A stretch of 64,000 nucleotides of DNA from JAWWBL01 sp033720975 (GCA_033720975.1 JAWWBL010000001.1:22804-86803), one strand, 5' to 3'. Shown: positions 43,187 through 50,728, counted from the stretch's first letter. Numbers and translations: made by a program. Notes: generated by a model from the letters alone, not told the origin.

Positions 43187-43223
43187 ATGGTTGTAGATAA
43201 GCACATGAGATGGATCATGTCAA
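43174..43223 (-). promoter_or_regulatory. ArsR promoter with 26-bp perfect palindromic operator over the start codon
   Basis: A perfect 26-bp palindrome (43174-43199), half-site TATCTACAACCAT, is centred on the gene's start codon. On the minus strand TTGACA (43223-43218) is separated by 18 bp from TATCTA (43199-43194), or 17 bp from TTATCT. A transcript starting seven bases after the -10 would begin at or next to the A of the ATG at 43186. Confidence 0.8.
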
Positions 43224-43237
43224 GGGGGTTTGAAGTT

Positions 43238-43864
43238 TCACTCCTTGTCGACTTCCGGTGTCAATAGCCCGCTACGGCTCGCCCAGATCAACGCTTCGGT
43301 GCGATTGCGCACCCCGATTCGTGTGTACAGGCTCCTGAGGAGCCGGAACATCGCCCGCTCCGAGTACCCATTGTGAGCCGCCAGATCGGAGACGGTCTGT
43401 CCTTCCGCCATAGCCTGTAACCATCCAGCTTCATCGTCGGTCAGCCACCCCTCGAAGTCATCGCTGTCAGGCGTGGTCTCCGCCATGGCTCGTGCAAATC
43501 GATAGGGCAACGAGACCCGACCATCAAGTGCCTCACCGACCACAGATTGAAATCCTCGAGCGTCATCGTGCTCATCGACGACTGCTGCCGCGCCCGCCCT
43601 CATCAGCCTGGCGACGCGCCCAACTGACGGATCGTCGACAACCGCCACTACCGGAATGTCCTCATGAAGGTCGACATGAGCCTGGATCTTGCCTTCGTCT
43701 CCCCGGCCTTCGACGAGGGCCACGACCGCGCTCCCTCCGATCCCGGGCTGCCACACGTCCAAGGCTTCGAAGAACGCTGTCTCATAACCGCACTCCTCGA
43801 GCATCGACGCCATACCACGACGCCATGCCTCGGATCCTCCGGCGACCGCGATCTTGTGGGACAT
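43238..43864 (-). CDS. LuxR-type regulator with degenerate receiver domain
   Basis: 208 residues. Residues 1-125 look like a response-regulator receiver fold (KIAVAGGSEAWRRGMASML opening), but the phospho-accepting Asp position reads ALVEGRGDE, with Glu where Asp is expected. The C-terminal HTH contains LTDDEAGWLQAMAEGQTVSD, then YSERAMFRLLRSLYTRIGVR. It probably works without phosphorylation. Target unknown. It ends 52 bp upstream of the ArsR gene on the same strand. Confidence 0.85.
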   Translation of the reverse strand: MSHKIAVAGGSEAWRRGMASMLEECGYETAFFEALDVWQPGIGGSAVVALVEGRGDEGKIQAHVDLHEDIPVVAVVDDPSVGRVARLMRAGAAAVVDEHDDARGFQSVVGEALDGRVSLPYRFARAMAETTPDSDDFEGWLTDDEAGWLQAMAEGQTVSDLAAHNGYSERAMFRLLRSLYTRIGVRNRTEALIWASRSGLLTPEVDKE

Positions 43865-44019
43865 CCATTGAACCTACCGCTTCGGCTCACGCTGGCAGAC
43901 GACTGCCAAACACAGTCAGGTGCCCCTTGGGTCGCGTCATTGACCGGCAGGCTCATATGCCCCGAAGATCTACTCGTCGGCCTCGATTCCAATTGGTGGA
44001 ATCGGAAAGGAGAAAAAAA

Positions 44020-44841
44020 ATGGCTGAAGAGTCAGCGACCGGAAAGGTACAAGAGAGTATCTCCGGTGTGTTGAAGGGAACCGGCGGAATCGTATCGGGC
44101 GCAGCTGACGTCGCACGTGACGTCGCAGTGACCACGCTTGGAAACGCCAAGGATGTTGCGGGCGCGATCGGTAGCACTGCGTCCGGCATCGTGGGTGGCG
44201 CATTGCGTGCCGTTCAGGATGTTGGGACCGGCCTGGTCAGAACCGTGAAAGGTGTGATCGTCGGCATCATCGAAGGTGTTGGCGAGGTCGCGACGGTGTC
44301 TGCCGGGACTATCGCGGACACGGTTCGGGCTGCCTTCCAGGGCACCCGTGACGTTGGCGAGAGCGTGACCCACACGGCGTCGGCAATCGCCGAGGGAGTC
44401 GTCACCGCCGCCAAGAGAACCGGGATCAGTCTCGGCGACGCGGCTCTCACCCTGGGCAAATCCGTCATTGGTGGTCTCGGGGAGATGACCAGCGAAGTGA
44501 TGGGCGTCGCCAAGAGCACCGTTTCGGGCGTCGTGACGGGCGTTGCCGAAGTCGGTGCAGATACGTTGGAGGCCGTGAAGGCCACGACCAAGGGCATCAT
44601 CTCCGGTGCCGGGGAGGTGGGTGCTGACATCGCCGAGGCGACGTCAGGCGCTCTTTCGGGTGCAATTGATGGCGCCAAGAAGGTGGGCCTCAGTGCCGAG
44701 GATGCGGTCTCCGCAGCTGCGGAAGGCGCTCTCGAAGCCGCCGAGGAGATCGGCGAGGCCGCGGTTCACGCGGTCCGCGACGTCGCCGCCAGTGGTGTTG
44801 ATGGCGTGAAGGCCGTCCTCAAGGGCGATCAAGACACCTAG
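44020..44841 (+). CDS. LEA-like alanine/glycine-rich amphipathic repeat protein
   Basis: 273 residues from the ATG preceded by AAAGGAG and eight A; the open frame further upstream overlaps the divergent regulator. The protein is built almost only from A, G, V, T, S, E, D, K and I, with no Cys, Trp, Tyr or Pro that I can see. It has repeated blocks such as GVLKGTGGIVSGAADVARDV, GIVGGALRAVQDVGTGLVRT and GIISGAGEVGADIAEATSGA. The pattern suggests long amphipathic helices with glycine zippers, like LEA or phasin proteins; a desiccation or membrane-protecting role is inferred. A strong terminator follows. Confidence 0.8.
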   Translation: MAEESATGKVQESISGVLKGTGGIVSGAADVARDVAVTTLGNAKDVAGAIGSTASGIVGGALRAVQDVGTGLVRTVKGVIVGIIEGVGEVATVSAGTIADTVRAAFQGTRDVGESVTHTASAIAEGVVTAAKRTGISLGDAALTLGKSVIGGLGEMTSEVMGVAKSTVSGVVTGVAEVGADTLEAVKATTKGIISGAGEVGADIAEATSGALSGAIDGAKKVGLSAEDAVSAAAEGALEAAEEIGEAAVHAVRDVAASGVDGVKAVLKGDQDT

Positions 44842-44850
44842 CCACACAGA

Positions 44851-44880
44851 AGAGAGGTAGGGATTCCCTACCTCTCTTTC
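44851..44880 (+). terminator. Rho-independent terminator after the LEA-like gene
   Basis: A 12-base perfect stem AGAGAGGTAGGG/CCCTACCTCTCT with a three-base loop ATT, followed by TTCTCGTTGTTC. It lies between convergent genes and may act in both directions. Confidence 0.88.
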
Positions 44881-44919
44881 TCGTTGTTCAGCTCGGGCCC
44901 CCGCAGCCGGCTGTGGCGC

Positions 44920-45633
44920 CTAGTCAGCGATCGATTCGACGAGTTGACGGAATGCTCCCGCTGCACCGGAACGGATCGAAGGAGAATGCCCGAAGACTGC
45001 AACGCCAAAGTCCTGCTCCGCAAGGTGGCGAATGCTTGCGTCAATCAACGGCGTGGAACGGTTGAAGTAGCCGCGAACCACCTGGCCGCTCTTGGTCGCC
45101 TTGGCCGCATCTCCGACGAAAGCGACACCGCCGCCTCGACCCAGCAGATACGAGGTGTGCCCAGGTGTATGGCCGGGAGTGTCCAGCGGACGTAAGCCCC
45201 CAGGAAGATGCAGTTTCGGGTCTTCGGTGACGAGGTGGTCCACCGTCACCGGATGGGCACGGGGGAGGACCTGCACGAGCCATTTGAACGGTAGGGCGTA
45301 GAACGGAACGGGGGGCGCCGGCGTCTTCTCCTCACCCTGTATCGCCGGGGCATCGGCTCTGGAGGCGTACACCTCCGCGCCCGATTCGTCCTTGACGGCG
45401 GCTGCGTTGCCAGTGTGATCATTGTGGGAGTGGGTCAACACGATCGCGGTCACGTCTCCAACAGAGCGACCGATCCCGGCAAGGGCTTTCGCTATCAGCC
45501 CTTCAGTCCTGGGAAGACCCGTGTCCACGAGAACGATCCCCTCATCGCCATCAATGAGGAAGGAGTTAACTGGCGCAGAGCCGATTTGATATACACCGTC
45601 GACAATCGATTCAACTGCCACCAGATCCTCCAC
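44920..45633 (-). CDS. Metallo-beta-lactamase fold hydrolase
   Basis: 237 residues. The metal motif THSHNDHTG is HxHxDH, followed by the second-site residues in DTPGHTPGHTSYLL and VGDAAKA and a His in FGHSPSIRSG. This matches the glyoxalase-II/MBL-fold hydrolases with two zinc ions. Substrate unknown; a thioester or lactone is typical. It is convergent with the LEA-like gene and lies upstream of the tRNA pair. Confidence 0.92.
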   Translation of the reverse strand: MEDLVAVESIVDGVYQIGSAPVNSFLIDGDEGIVLVDTGLPRTEGLIAKALAGIGRSVGDVTAIVLTHSHNDHTGNAAAVKDESGAEVYASRADAPAIQGEEKTPAPPVPFYALPFKWLVQVLPRAHPVTVDHLVTEDPKLHLPGGLRPLDTPGHTPGHTSYLLGRGGGVAFVGDAAKATKSGQVVRGYFNRSTPLIDASIRHLAEQDFGVAVFGHSPSIRSGAAGAFRQLVESIAD

Positions 45634-45817
45634 TCATCAGCAACTAGACGCCAAACCTAATGATGGCCTGCCTCCGCGGGCTCGCCAGACCCGTCACCCG
45701 CATCGTCGTTGATGAGAATCGCCCCGGTTCGACGCGACCGCTATTCCCTTCCCAGTCTTGAGGAGCCAAGGGCGGTCGATATACTTCGGCGGTCGCCCGG
45801 CACTACCGGGAATTCCA

Positions 45818-45892
45818 GGGAGCGTAGAACAGTCTGGAGTGTTCGCCGGCCTGTCAAGCCGGAGGTCGCGGGTTCAAATCCCGTCGTTCCCG
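45818..45892 (+). tRNA. tRNA-Asp (anticodon GTC)
   Basis: Acceptor GGGAGCG pairs with CGTTCCC (one G-T wobble), D arm GAAC...GTTC, anticodon loop CTGTCAA with anticodon GTC, T arm GCGGG TTCAAAT CCCGT and discriminator G. CCA is not fully encoded. Confidence 0.96.
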
Positions 45893-45924
45893 CCCCATCG
45901 GAATCGAGAGGTTTCGGTTGAGGA

Positions 45925-45997
45925 GGTCAGGTAGCTCAGTTGGTAGAGCGCCGGTCTGAAAAACCGGAGGTCGACGGATCGACGCCGTCCCTGACCA
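45925..45997 (+). tRNA. tRNA-Phe (anticodon GAA) with A at position 54
   Basis: Acceptor GGTCAGG/CCTGACC, D arm GCTC...GAGC, anticodon stem CCGGT/ACCGG with loop CTGAAAA (anticodon GAA). The T stem is GACGG/CCGTC but its loop is ATCGACG, with A instead of T at position 54. The 3' part is repeated at 48867-48912. CCA is not encoded (ACTA). Confidence 0.95.
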
Positions 45998-45998
45998 C
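45952..45998 (+). repeat. Candidate att core in tRNA-Phe 3' part (left copy)
   Basis: From the anticodon arm to just past the 3' end of tRNA-Phe, this segment is repeated 2.9 kb downstream with one base missing in an A-run. Use of a tRNA 3' end with restoration of the gene is typical of tyrosine-recombinase integration. Confidence 0.55.
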
Positions 45999-46031
45999 TA
46001 CCCGGTGGATGCCCGGACGACGGCTCCCAGT

Positions 46032-46265
46032 TCACTGGTCGCGGAAGTCCTCGCGCATCTCCCCGACAGCCTGATCATGGGTGAGGATCCGCTCGAGTCC
46101 TTTATTGAACTCTTCGACGATCCCCCACCGATAGAACGCACGCTGCGTCGAAGACAGGCTCGACATACGCTGGGTGAGGGCCTCGCGATCAACCCAAAAT
46201 TCGGCCCTCTGGTCGGAATCGAGATCGGTTCGCCATCCGCATACGTCGGCAACTGAGTAGTCCAT
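46032..46265 (-). CDS. Hypothetical small protein beside tRNA-Phe
   Basis: 77 residues, acidic and helical, including DLDSDQRAEFWVDREALTQR and FYRWGIVEEFNKGLERIL. I do not recognise it. Codon use is reasonable and it is divergent from the desaturase, but no clear ribosome site precedes the ATG and a comparable plus-strand frame overlaps it, so it is uncertain. Confidence 0.45.
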   Translation of the reverse strand: MDYSVADVCGWRTDLDSDQRAEFWVDREALTQRMSSLSSTQRAFYRWGIVEEFNKGLERILTHDQAVGEMREDFRDQ

Positions 46266-46390
46266 CCCGGGAAGCTAGCGCATCGAACGTGTTCCAAACT
46301 CGCTGCCTCACGACGACACAGGCCCGCTTCCTGGATGCGGGGATTCAGCTCGAAGCGCGTAGACTGGTCCCACCCACTGCAAGGATTCCG

Positions 46391-47293
46391 TTGGCCAAGA
46401 CCGAGAAGCTCGAACTCGTCAAGGCCATCGAGCACGAAGTCGAAAGACTCACCGCTGAGCACCTAGAGCGCCGCTCCGACTGGTACTACCACGACATCGT
46501 TCCCTGGGAGCGCGGAAAGAGTTACAGGGACAAGCCGTGGGATCCCTCCCAGGTGACCATTTCCGAGAACGCCAGAACGTCGCTCGTCCTCAATCTTCTC
46601 ACCGAGGACAACCTTCCCTACTACCACTCACTCATCGAGAAACACATGCCGAAGGGCTCTGCTTTCGTGCGGTGGAACCGTCTGTGGACCGCCGAGGAGG
46701 CTCAGCACTCGATCGCGATCCGTAGCTACTTACTTACCTCCCGCAACACCGACCCCTACCAACTCGAAGATGATCGCAAGGCAACGATGATCAACGGTTA
46801 CCAGCCCACCTACGACGACCCCACCGAGATCTTCGCCTACACCGCGACCCAGGAATTGGCGACGCGGGTGAGCCATCGCAATGCGGGGAAGATCACCGAC
46901 GACCCGGCCGCATACGAACTGATGAAGAACATCGCCGCAGACGAGAACCATCACTTCATCTTCTACAAGGAGGTGATGCGGGCCATGCTCGACCGCGCCC
47001 CTCAGCTAGTCCTCGACAGCATCTTCCGCGTGTTCGACAACTTCGAGATGCCTGGCGTCGCCATGCCCAACTTCTTGCGTCGATCGATTCAGGTGGCCAA
47101 GGCCGGGGTCTACAACCTCCGCATCCACCACGACCGTGTGCTCACGCCGCTGATCAAAGATTGGGGGATAGCCCGCCTATCCGGTCTAACCCCGCATGCG
47201 GCCGAGATGCAGGAGAAGATCATGGCGCTGCCCGACCTGATAATGCGCAAAGCCGAGGTCTTCGAGAAGCGGGTAGGGCTGGGCTATGCCTGA
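46391..47293 (+). CDS. Acyl-ACP desaturase (ferritin-like, DesA type)
   Basis: 300 residues from a TTG with AAGGA five bases upstream, giving MAKTEKLEL, similar to mycobacterial DesA proteins; the open frame upstream to 46289 is not supported. Di-iron ligands are visible in LLTEDNLPYYH, AEEAQHS (ExxH), TQELATRVSHRN and AADENHHFIFYK (ExxH). It introduces a double bond into acyl-ACP using O2 and ferredoxin. It is one of the genes inside the segment bounded by tRNA-Phe repeats. The next gene overlaps by 8 bp. Confidence 0.92.
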   Translation: MAKTEKLELVKAIEHEVERLTAEHLERRSDWYYHDIVPWERGKSYRDKPWDPSQVTISENARTSLVLNLLTEDNLPYYHSLIEKHMPKGSAFVRWNRLWTAEEAQHSIAIRSYLLTSRNTDPYQLEDDRKATMINGYQPTYDDPTEIFAYTATQELATRVSHRNAGKITDDPAAYELMKNIAADENHHFIFYKEVMRAMLDRAPQLVLDSIFRVFDNFEMPGVAMPNFLRRSIQVAKAGVYNLRIHHDRVLTPLIKDWGIARLSGLTPHAAEMQEKIMALPDLIMRKAEVFEKRVGLGYA

Positions 47294-47588
47294 CCACTCG
47301 TCAACCACAGGAGCCATGTTTGCCCGAGAGCAAGAACTGAGGGCAATGAGCGACCAGGAGTTGAGCGCCGAGTGGGTTCGGGCGATGACCGTCGAGATCG
47401 ATCCTGATAACCGAACCGCCCAACTAGCTACCATCGACGAGGTCGTGGCCGAAATCAATGCTCGCTCTGAACGAGCGCCGTCCACCTCCCTCATTATCAC
47501 TCCCGACGACGCGCTTGCAGTCAGCGAGTACCTGAAGAGCACCATCACCGCTGGCGGTACGGGTTGGTATGAGGAAGAACCCGCCTAG
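47286..47588 (+). CDS. Hypothetical small protein coupled to the desaturase
   Basis: 100 residues. ELRAMSDQELSAEWVRAMTV and LATIDEVVAEINARSERAP suggest a helical protein, then LIITPDDALAVSEYL. Unrecognised. It overlaps the desaturase by 8 bp and so is probably co-expressed and may assist it. Confidence 0.65.
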   Translation: MPDHSSTTGAMFAREQELRAMSDQELSAEWVRAMTVEIDPDNRTAQLATIDEVVAEINARSERAPSTSLIITPDDALAVSEYLKSTITAGGTGWYEEEPA

Positions 47589-47591
47589 CGG

Positions 47592-47747
47592 TCAGCGATC
47601 TTCGGCGTCCTCAGAGTCCCTTTCATTCCGCTCACGATCCTCGAGACGTTCCCGTTCGTGGCGTGCGTGCGATTCCTTTCGCTCACGTTCGTGGCGTTCT
47701 GCGTCCTCTTTGCGTTCTCGCTCGTAGCGTTCGGAGTCTGTTTCCAC
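47592..47747 (-). CDS. Small E/R-rich charged peptide
   Basis: 51 residues from GTG, built nearly only from E, R, D, H, K and S in heptad-like repeats: SERYERERKEDAERHERERK, then HARHERERLEDRERNERDSE. It would form a single long charged helix. A stop codon lies one codon upstream of the GTG, and the only possible ribosome site (GAGG) is far, about 14 bases. It converges on the preceding gene with 3 bp between stops. Uncertain. Confidence 0.4.
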   Translation of the reverse strand: METDSERYERERKEDAERHERERKESHARHERERLEDRERNERDSEDAEDR

Positions 47748-47858
47748 TGGTTAGGCCGTTTCCTCGTTGATTCTAGGCCTCGAGTGTCTCAAGCCTTCCC
47801 CCGGCATTCTTGACTGGCAGGATCCCTGGTAGCGGTGGAGCGCCATTACAATCACACC

Positions 47859-47954
47859 ATGTCGTGATGCTTTCGGCGACGTTAAACACGAAAGTGAGTT
47901 AGGAAGCTTGGACCTCGCTATCTCCATGCCGTAGGAGACAGCGCAGGTCCTTTT
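47859..47954 (+). ncRNA. Candidate small RNA with terminator
   Basis: A TACAAT hexamer at 47847-47852 could be a -10. The transcript would contain a CTTTCG/CGAAAG stem enclosing GCGACGTTAAACA, then a longer hairpin GGACCT-GCT-TCTCC with GGAGA-AGC-AGGTCC (47910-47950), followed by TTTT. The second hairpin has the form of an intrinsic terminator on the plus strand, where no protein gene precedes it. No known RNA family was recognised. Confidence 0.4.
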
Positions 47955-47975
47955 CCTATTGGTTCACGACGTCCG

Positions 47976-48230
47976 TTACTCGGCCTCGAGTCCGAGTTCG
48001 ACAAAGATACGATGCCGCTCGTCGCTGTAGTCGTCGTGCGACACCTCGCCCGATTGGTACCGAGCACTCAGGCGCGCGAATTGCTGCATGAGGGCATCTT
48101 CCTCCGCCTTGGTCATCTCATCGCCGTCCGACTCCCGGGAAAAGCGTGCTTCCCGCTTCCGGGCCTGCTTCTCTTGTCGGGCTTTCTCACGATTCCGCTT
48201 CTGGAAGCTCTCGCGACCGCGGTTCCCCAT
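47976..48230 (-). CDS. Small charged hypothetical protein
   Basis: 84 residues, MGNRGRESFQKRNREKARQE onward, a basic N-terminal helix and an acidic C-terminal half with EEDALMQQFARLSARYQSGE and DDYSDERHRIFVELGLE. I know this only as a small actinobacterial-type protein without assigned function. It begins 15 bp after the RRM gene and is probably in its operon; the basic N-terminus suggests RNA contact. Confidence 0.7.
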   Translation of the reverse strand: MGNRGRESFQKRNREKARQEKQARKREARFSRESDGDEMTKAEEDALMQQFARLSARYQSGEVSHDDYSDERHRIFVELGLEAE

Positions 48231-48245
48231 CTAGACCGGCGCGGT

Positions 48246-48497
48246 TCAGGATCGGGGTTTGGCGATGTTGACCTTCAGCGACCGTCCGTCGAGATCGCGT
48301 CCGTTGAGGGCCTCGATGGCCGAGTTGGCCGCCTCTCTGCTCTGCATTTCCACGAAACCGAAGCCTCTTGATCTGCCGGTGTCACGATCGGTCACCACTT
48401 GGGCGTTAGTTACCTGCCCATGCTCAGCGAAGAGACTCTCGAGTTGGCTTGTGGACGTCTGGAATGAAAGATTCCCAACATAGATATTGGCTGACAT
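48246..48497 (-). CDS. RRM domain RNA-binding protein
   Basis: 83 residues, a single RRM: RNP2 is NIYVGNLSF and RNP1 is RSRGFGFVEM, with VTDRDTGRSRG between. Such glycine-poor single-RRM proteins bind single-stranded RNA and are often cold induced. TTTGAGCTCGTACC lies upstream and GGAGCATGC with GGAG is just before the ATG. Co-directional with the small charged protein. Confidence 0.93.
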   Translation of the reverse strand: MSANIYVGNLSFQTSTSQLESLFAEHGQVTNAQVVTDRDTGRSRGFGFVEMQSREAANSAIEALNGRDLDGRSLKVNIAKPRS

Positions 48498-48948
48498 TGC
48501 ATGCTCCTTTGAGCTCGTACCGTCGTTGGATCACCGAGCGCCGGATTTATCGCCAAATTTGACGACTCACTCAGGCTGCAACATCCGACGGAACGAAGAA
48601 GCAAGCAAGGCGTGGCACACAAATGGCGTGTGCACAGTTCAAGGTTAACCACGACGCGGGCTCATCCGGACATCAGGACTCGGACGCCGGGTGGCTTTGA
48701 GGTCCGCCAACTGTTTGGGGAGGCAGTGCGGATGCAAACCAATCTGCAAACGCACTGGAGCAAACAAGGGGCACAGGATCACGCAAGCGGCACGTCAGCA
48801 CAGCCGAATCCTCTTGTCCTGCCTCATGCGAGGGCACATTGCGACACAGGAGGCTAAGTGGCTCAACGGTCTGAAAACCGGAGGTCGACGGATCGACGCC
48901 GTCCCTGACCACCATCTTTCACGACTCGAGCAACGGGACGTGAGCGCT
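48498..48948. other. Gene-free region containing the pseudo-tRNA
   Basis: About 450 bp without a convincing gene. The only structure I can support is the tRNA-Phe-derived fragment near its end. Open frames here are short and run into the tRNA-like sequence, the common artefact at such sites. No integrase remnant was recognised. Confidence 0.6.
48867..48912 (+). repeat. tRNA-Phe 3' fragment (right copy of candidate att)
   Basis: Matches 45952-45998 over 46 bases with one A missing from the anticodon-loop run (CTGAAAA versus CTGAAAAA). It keeps the unusual ATCGACG T loop. The 5' half of the tRNA is absent apart from a vague GTGGCTCA, so it cannot be a functional tRNA. Confidence 0.85.
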
Positions 48949-49533
48949 TCAGCGTGGCGCGAGAAGGCGAGAGACGACCCAACGGTGTTTGTCGATCTTT
49001 AGGTCACGTTGGAAGCCCAACTGTTCGAAGGTGGACAGGGCCCCCATGAACAGAAATCCTGCTGGGACGGATTCGGCGGGTTCGGGATAGCCCTCCACGA
49101 CACCGCCTCCCATCTCTGTAATCAGCTCGAGCACTCCTTCAAAGGCAGCCGTGGCTACACGGCTGCGGCGATGCCCTTTGGCAACGTAGTGGCACGCGAT
49201 ACGCCAGTCCGTCAAGCTGGTTACGGTCTTTTCGTGGGCTGCCCGATTCTTGATTCGGGGTAGTTCGGCCGGCGAACCGAACTGGCACCAGCCGATGCAG
49301 TCGTCTCCCTCGAAGACGAGCGCGGCGTGAGCATCACCCCGGAATACACGTTGTTTTTTGCGCTTCCTGTTGAGGGCGGCGCTCGTGTCCTTTCCATCGC
49401 CCTCAGGGTGGAACGCCATACACCAGCACCCACTGGGAAATCCGTCGGATGTCTCCACTAGGTGAGCAAAGGCAGGCCATGTCGATCGATCCAGGGCCTT
49501 GACCGTCAGCTCTGTTCCAGCCGCGTCATTCAT
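48949..49533 (-). CDS. GNAT family acetyltransferase-like protein
   Basis: 194 residues from the ATG of MNDAAGTEL; the open frame to 50139 overlaps the next gene and is not supported. ALVFEGDDCIGWCQFGSPAE, LPRIKNRAA and the acetyl-CoA loop region HYVAKGHRRSRVATAAFEGV fit the GNAT fold, and GFLFMGALSTFEQLGFQRD is a GNAT end. Cys-rich FPSGCWCMAFH is typical of a subgroup of uncharacterised GNATs. Acceptor unknown. Confidence 0.82.
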   Translation of the reverse strand: MNDAAGTELTVKALDRSTWPAFAHLVETSDGFPSGCWCMAFHPEGDGKDTSAALNRKRKKQRVFRGDAHAALVFEGDDCIGWCQFGSPAELPRIKNRAAHEKTVTSLTDWRIACHYVAKGHRRSRVATAAFEGVLELITEMGGGVVEGYPEPAESVPAGFLFMGALSTFEQLGFQRDLKIDKHRWVVSRLLAPR

Positions 49534-49594
49534 GCTTCGACCATAGGTTCTTCGTGAGGGTGCGACATTCAATTGCATTTTGCAGGTTGTCTCG

Positions 49595-50533
49595 TCACCC
49601 GCTTGTTGCCCAGTCCAACACACGCGTAGCCCGCATAGTGTTCCAGCGGCTGGGGAAACCGTCCGGTCCTTCCATCTCGAAATGGGTCGGACCCTGGTGG
49701 GTGTTCTCCAGTGGCCAGCGCCCCGCGGCATCGCGCTTTTTTGCGACCAGGTCAATGGCCTCGGCGCACCGATCGTCGACGACGGCTCCCGTCGAGCGAA
49801 AGTACTCCAGGCCGCGGAGCACGTCGTAATACCAGCGAGTCGGGAACGAGAACATCGTGAATCTCGGATCAACGACTTGGTTTGTGGATCGGGCTCGGAA
49901 CAATCCTCGTTCCAGGAGGTACTCCTCCCCGCGCAATCGAGCTGCTCGAACGACGTCAGACGAGCCTCCGGCCTGCTCCCAGGCAGCCAGCCCCTCGAGG
50001 ACACAAATCGTTGTGTGGAACGAAGACACCGTTGCCCCGTATTCGGCCCAACAATTCCAGCCGGCGTCGGCGAGTTGGTCGCTGACCAGCCTGTCCACGA
50101 TCCCTTCCACCGACTCACCGAAGTAGGCACCAACCGCAAGCGCGATGCCGTTGACGCACGGCTCCGTCTCTCCTTCGAAGTAGGGGGCGTCGTTCACGTC
50201 CCACCGGACGTTCTCGCGGACGAGGGTGAGGGCGTGCCGCGCCGCGTGGCTATCAGGATCCAATCCGAAGTCACGCAGAAGTTGGAGGGAGAAATGTGTC
50301 GCCGTCCACGCGTCGAAGAATGGCTTCGACTCGTCTACCCAACCCGGCCGGTAAGTTCCGCCGTCCCATTTGCCGTCGGCGTCTTGCAGCGCAAGTAGCT
50401 GTGCGCCCCAGCCATCACGCTCTACCCGCTCCCTCTCAGCATCCACCATGTCCGATGGCTGGTCAGTCAGGTCCCTCAACACCTGCCAACGAATTGCCGG
50501 GTCGGAGTCCAATAGCCAATCAATGACAGTCAT
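49595..50533 (-). CDS. Squalene-cyclase/prenyltransferase-fold protein
   Basis: 312 residues from MTVIDWLLDSDPAIRW; the upstream open frame is arginine-rich. WQVLRDLTDQP, LLALQDADGKWDGGTYRPGW and AATHFSLQLLRDFGLD-like segments show the alpha/alpha barrel repeats of squalene cyclase/prenyltransferase-like proteins (QDADGKW is a QW-like motif). The DXDD motif of class II cyclases is not seen, so catalysis is doubtful. Function unknown. It precedes the acetyltransferase with 61 bp between. Confidence 0.8.
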   Translation of the reverse strand: MTVIDWLLDSDPAIRWQVLRDLTDQPSDMVDAERERVERDGWGAQLLALQDADGKWDGGTYRPGWVDESKPFFDAWTATHFSLQLLRDFGLDPDSHAARHALTLVRENVRWDVNDAPYFEGETEPCVNGIALAVGAYFGESVEGIVDRLVSDQLADAGWNCWAEYGATVSSFHTTICVLEGLAAWEQAGGSSDVVRAARLRGEEYLLERGLFRARSTNQVVDPRFTMFSFPTRWYYDVLRGLEYFRSTGAVVDDRCAEAIDLVAKKRDAAGRWPLENTHQGPTHFEMEGPDGFPSRWNTMRATRVLDWATSG

Positions 50534-50728
50534 GGCTATGTGCGGCCTCGATCTTCTGGCTGCATCATGGCGTCTGGTTGGGCATGAGTGCGCGTACCTC
50601 CTGTGAGCATCGGCACGCAACGGCGCCCATTTGACCCCTCATTCCAGAGCCTCCTCGCGGGAGCCTAGTTCTTGAGCTCGAGGCTGACCCAATGGCTAGA
50701 TTCGTCGAGGCCGACATTGGAGCTGACC

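Noticed and set aside
45415..45660. Plus-strand frame inside the MBL hydrolase gene
   Set aside because: Antisense shadow without ribosome site or homology.
47640..47745. CRISPR or tandem DNA repeat in the GTTCGTGGCG-rich stretch
   Set aside because: The repetition comes from E/R codon repeats of a small frame, with irregular spacing and no spacers.
45925..48912. Intact prophage or integrative element
   Set aside because: No integrase, excisionase, replication or structural gene is visible between the repeats; only the att-like repeats support mobility.
48673..48915. Minus-strand frame reading RDGVDPSTSGFQT
   Set aside because: This peptide type is a common artefact of reading antisense through tRNA-like sequence; here it starts in the pseudo-tRNA.
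49534..50139. N-terminal extension of the acetyltransferase frame
   Set aside because: It is the shadow of the squalene-cyclase-fold gene on the same strand in another frame.
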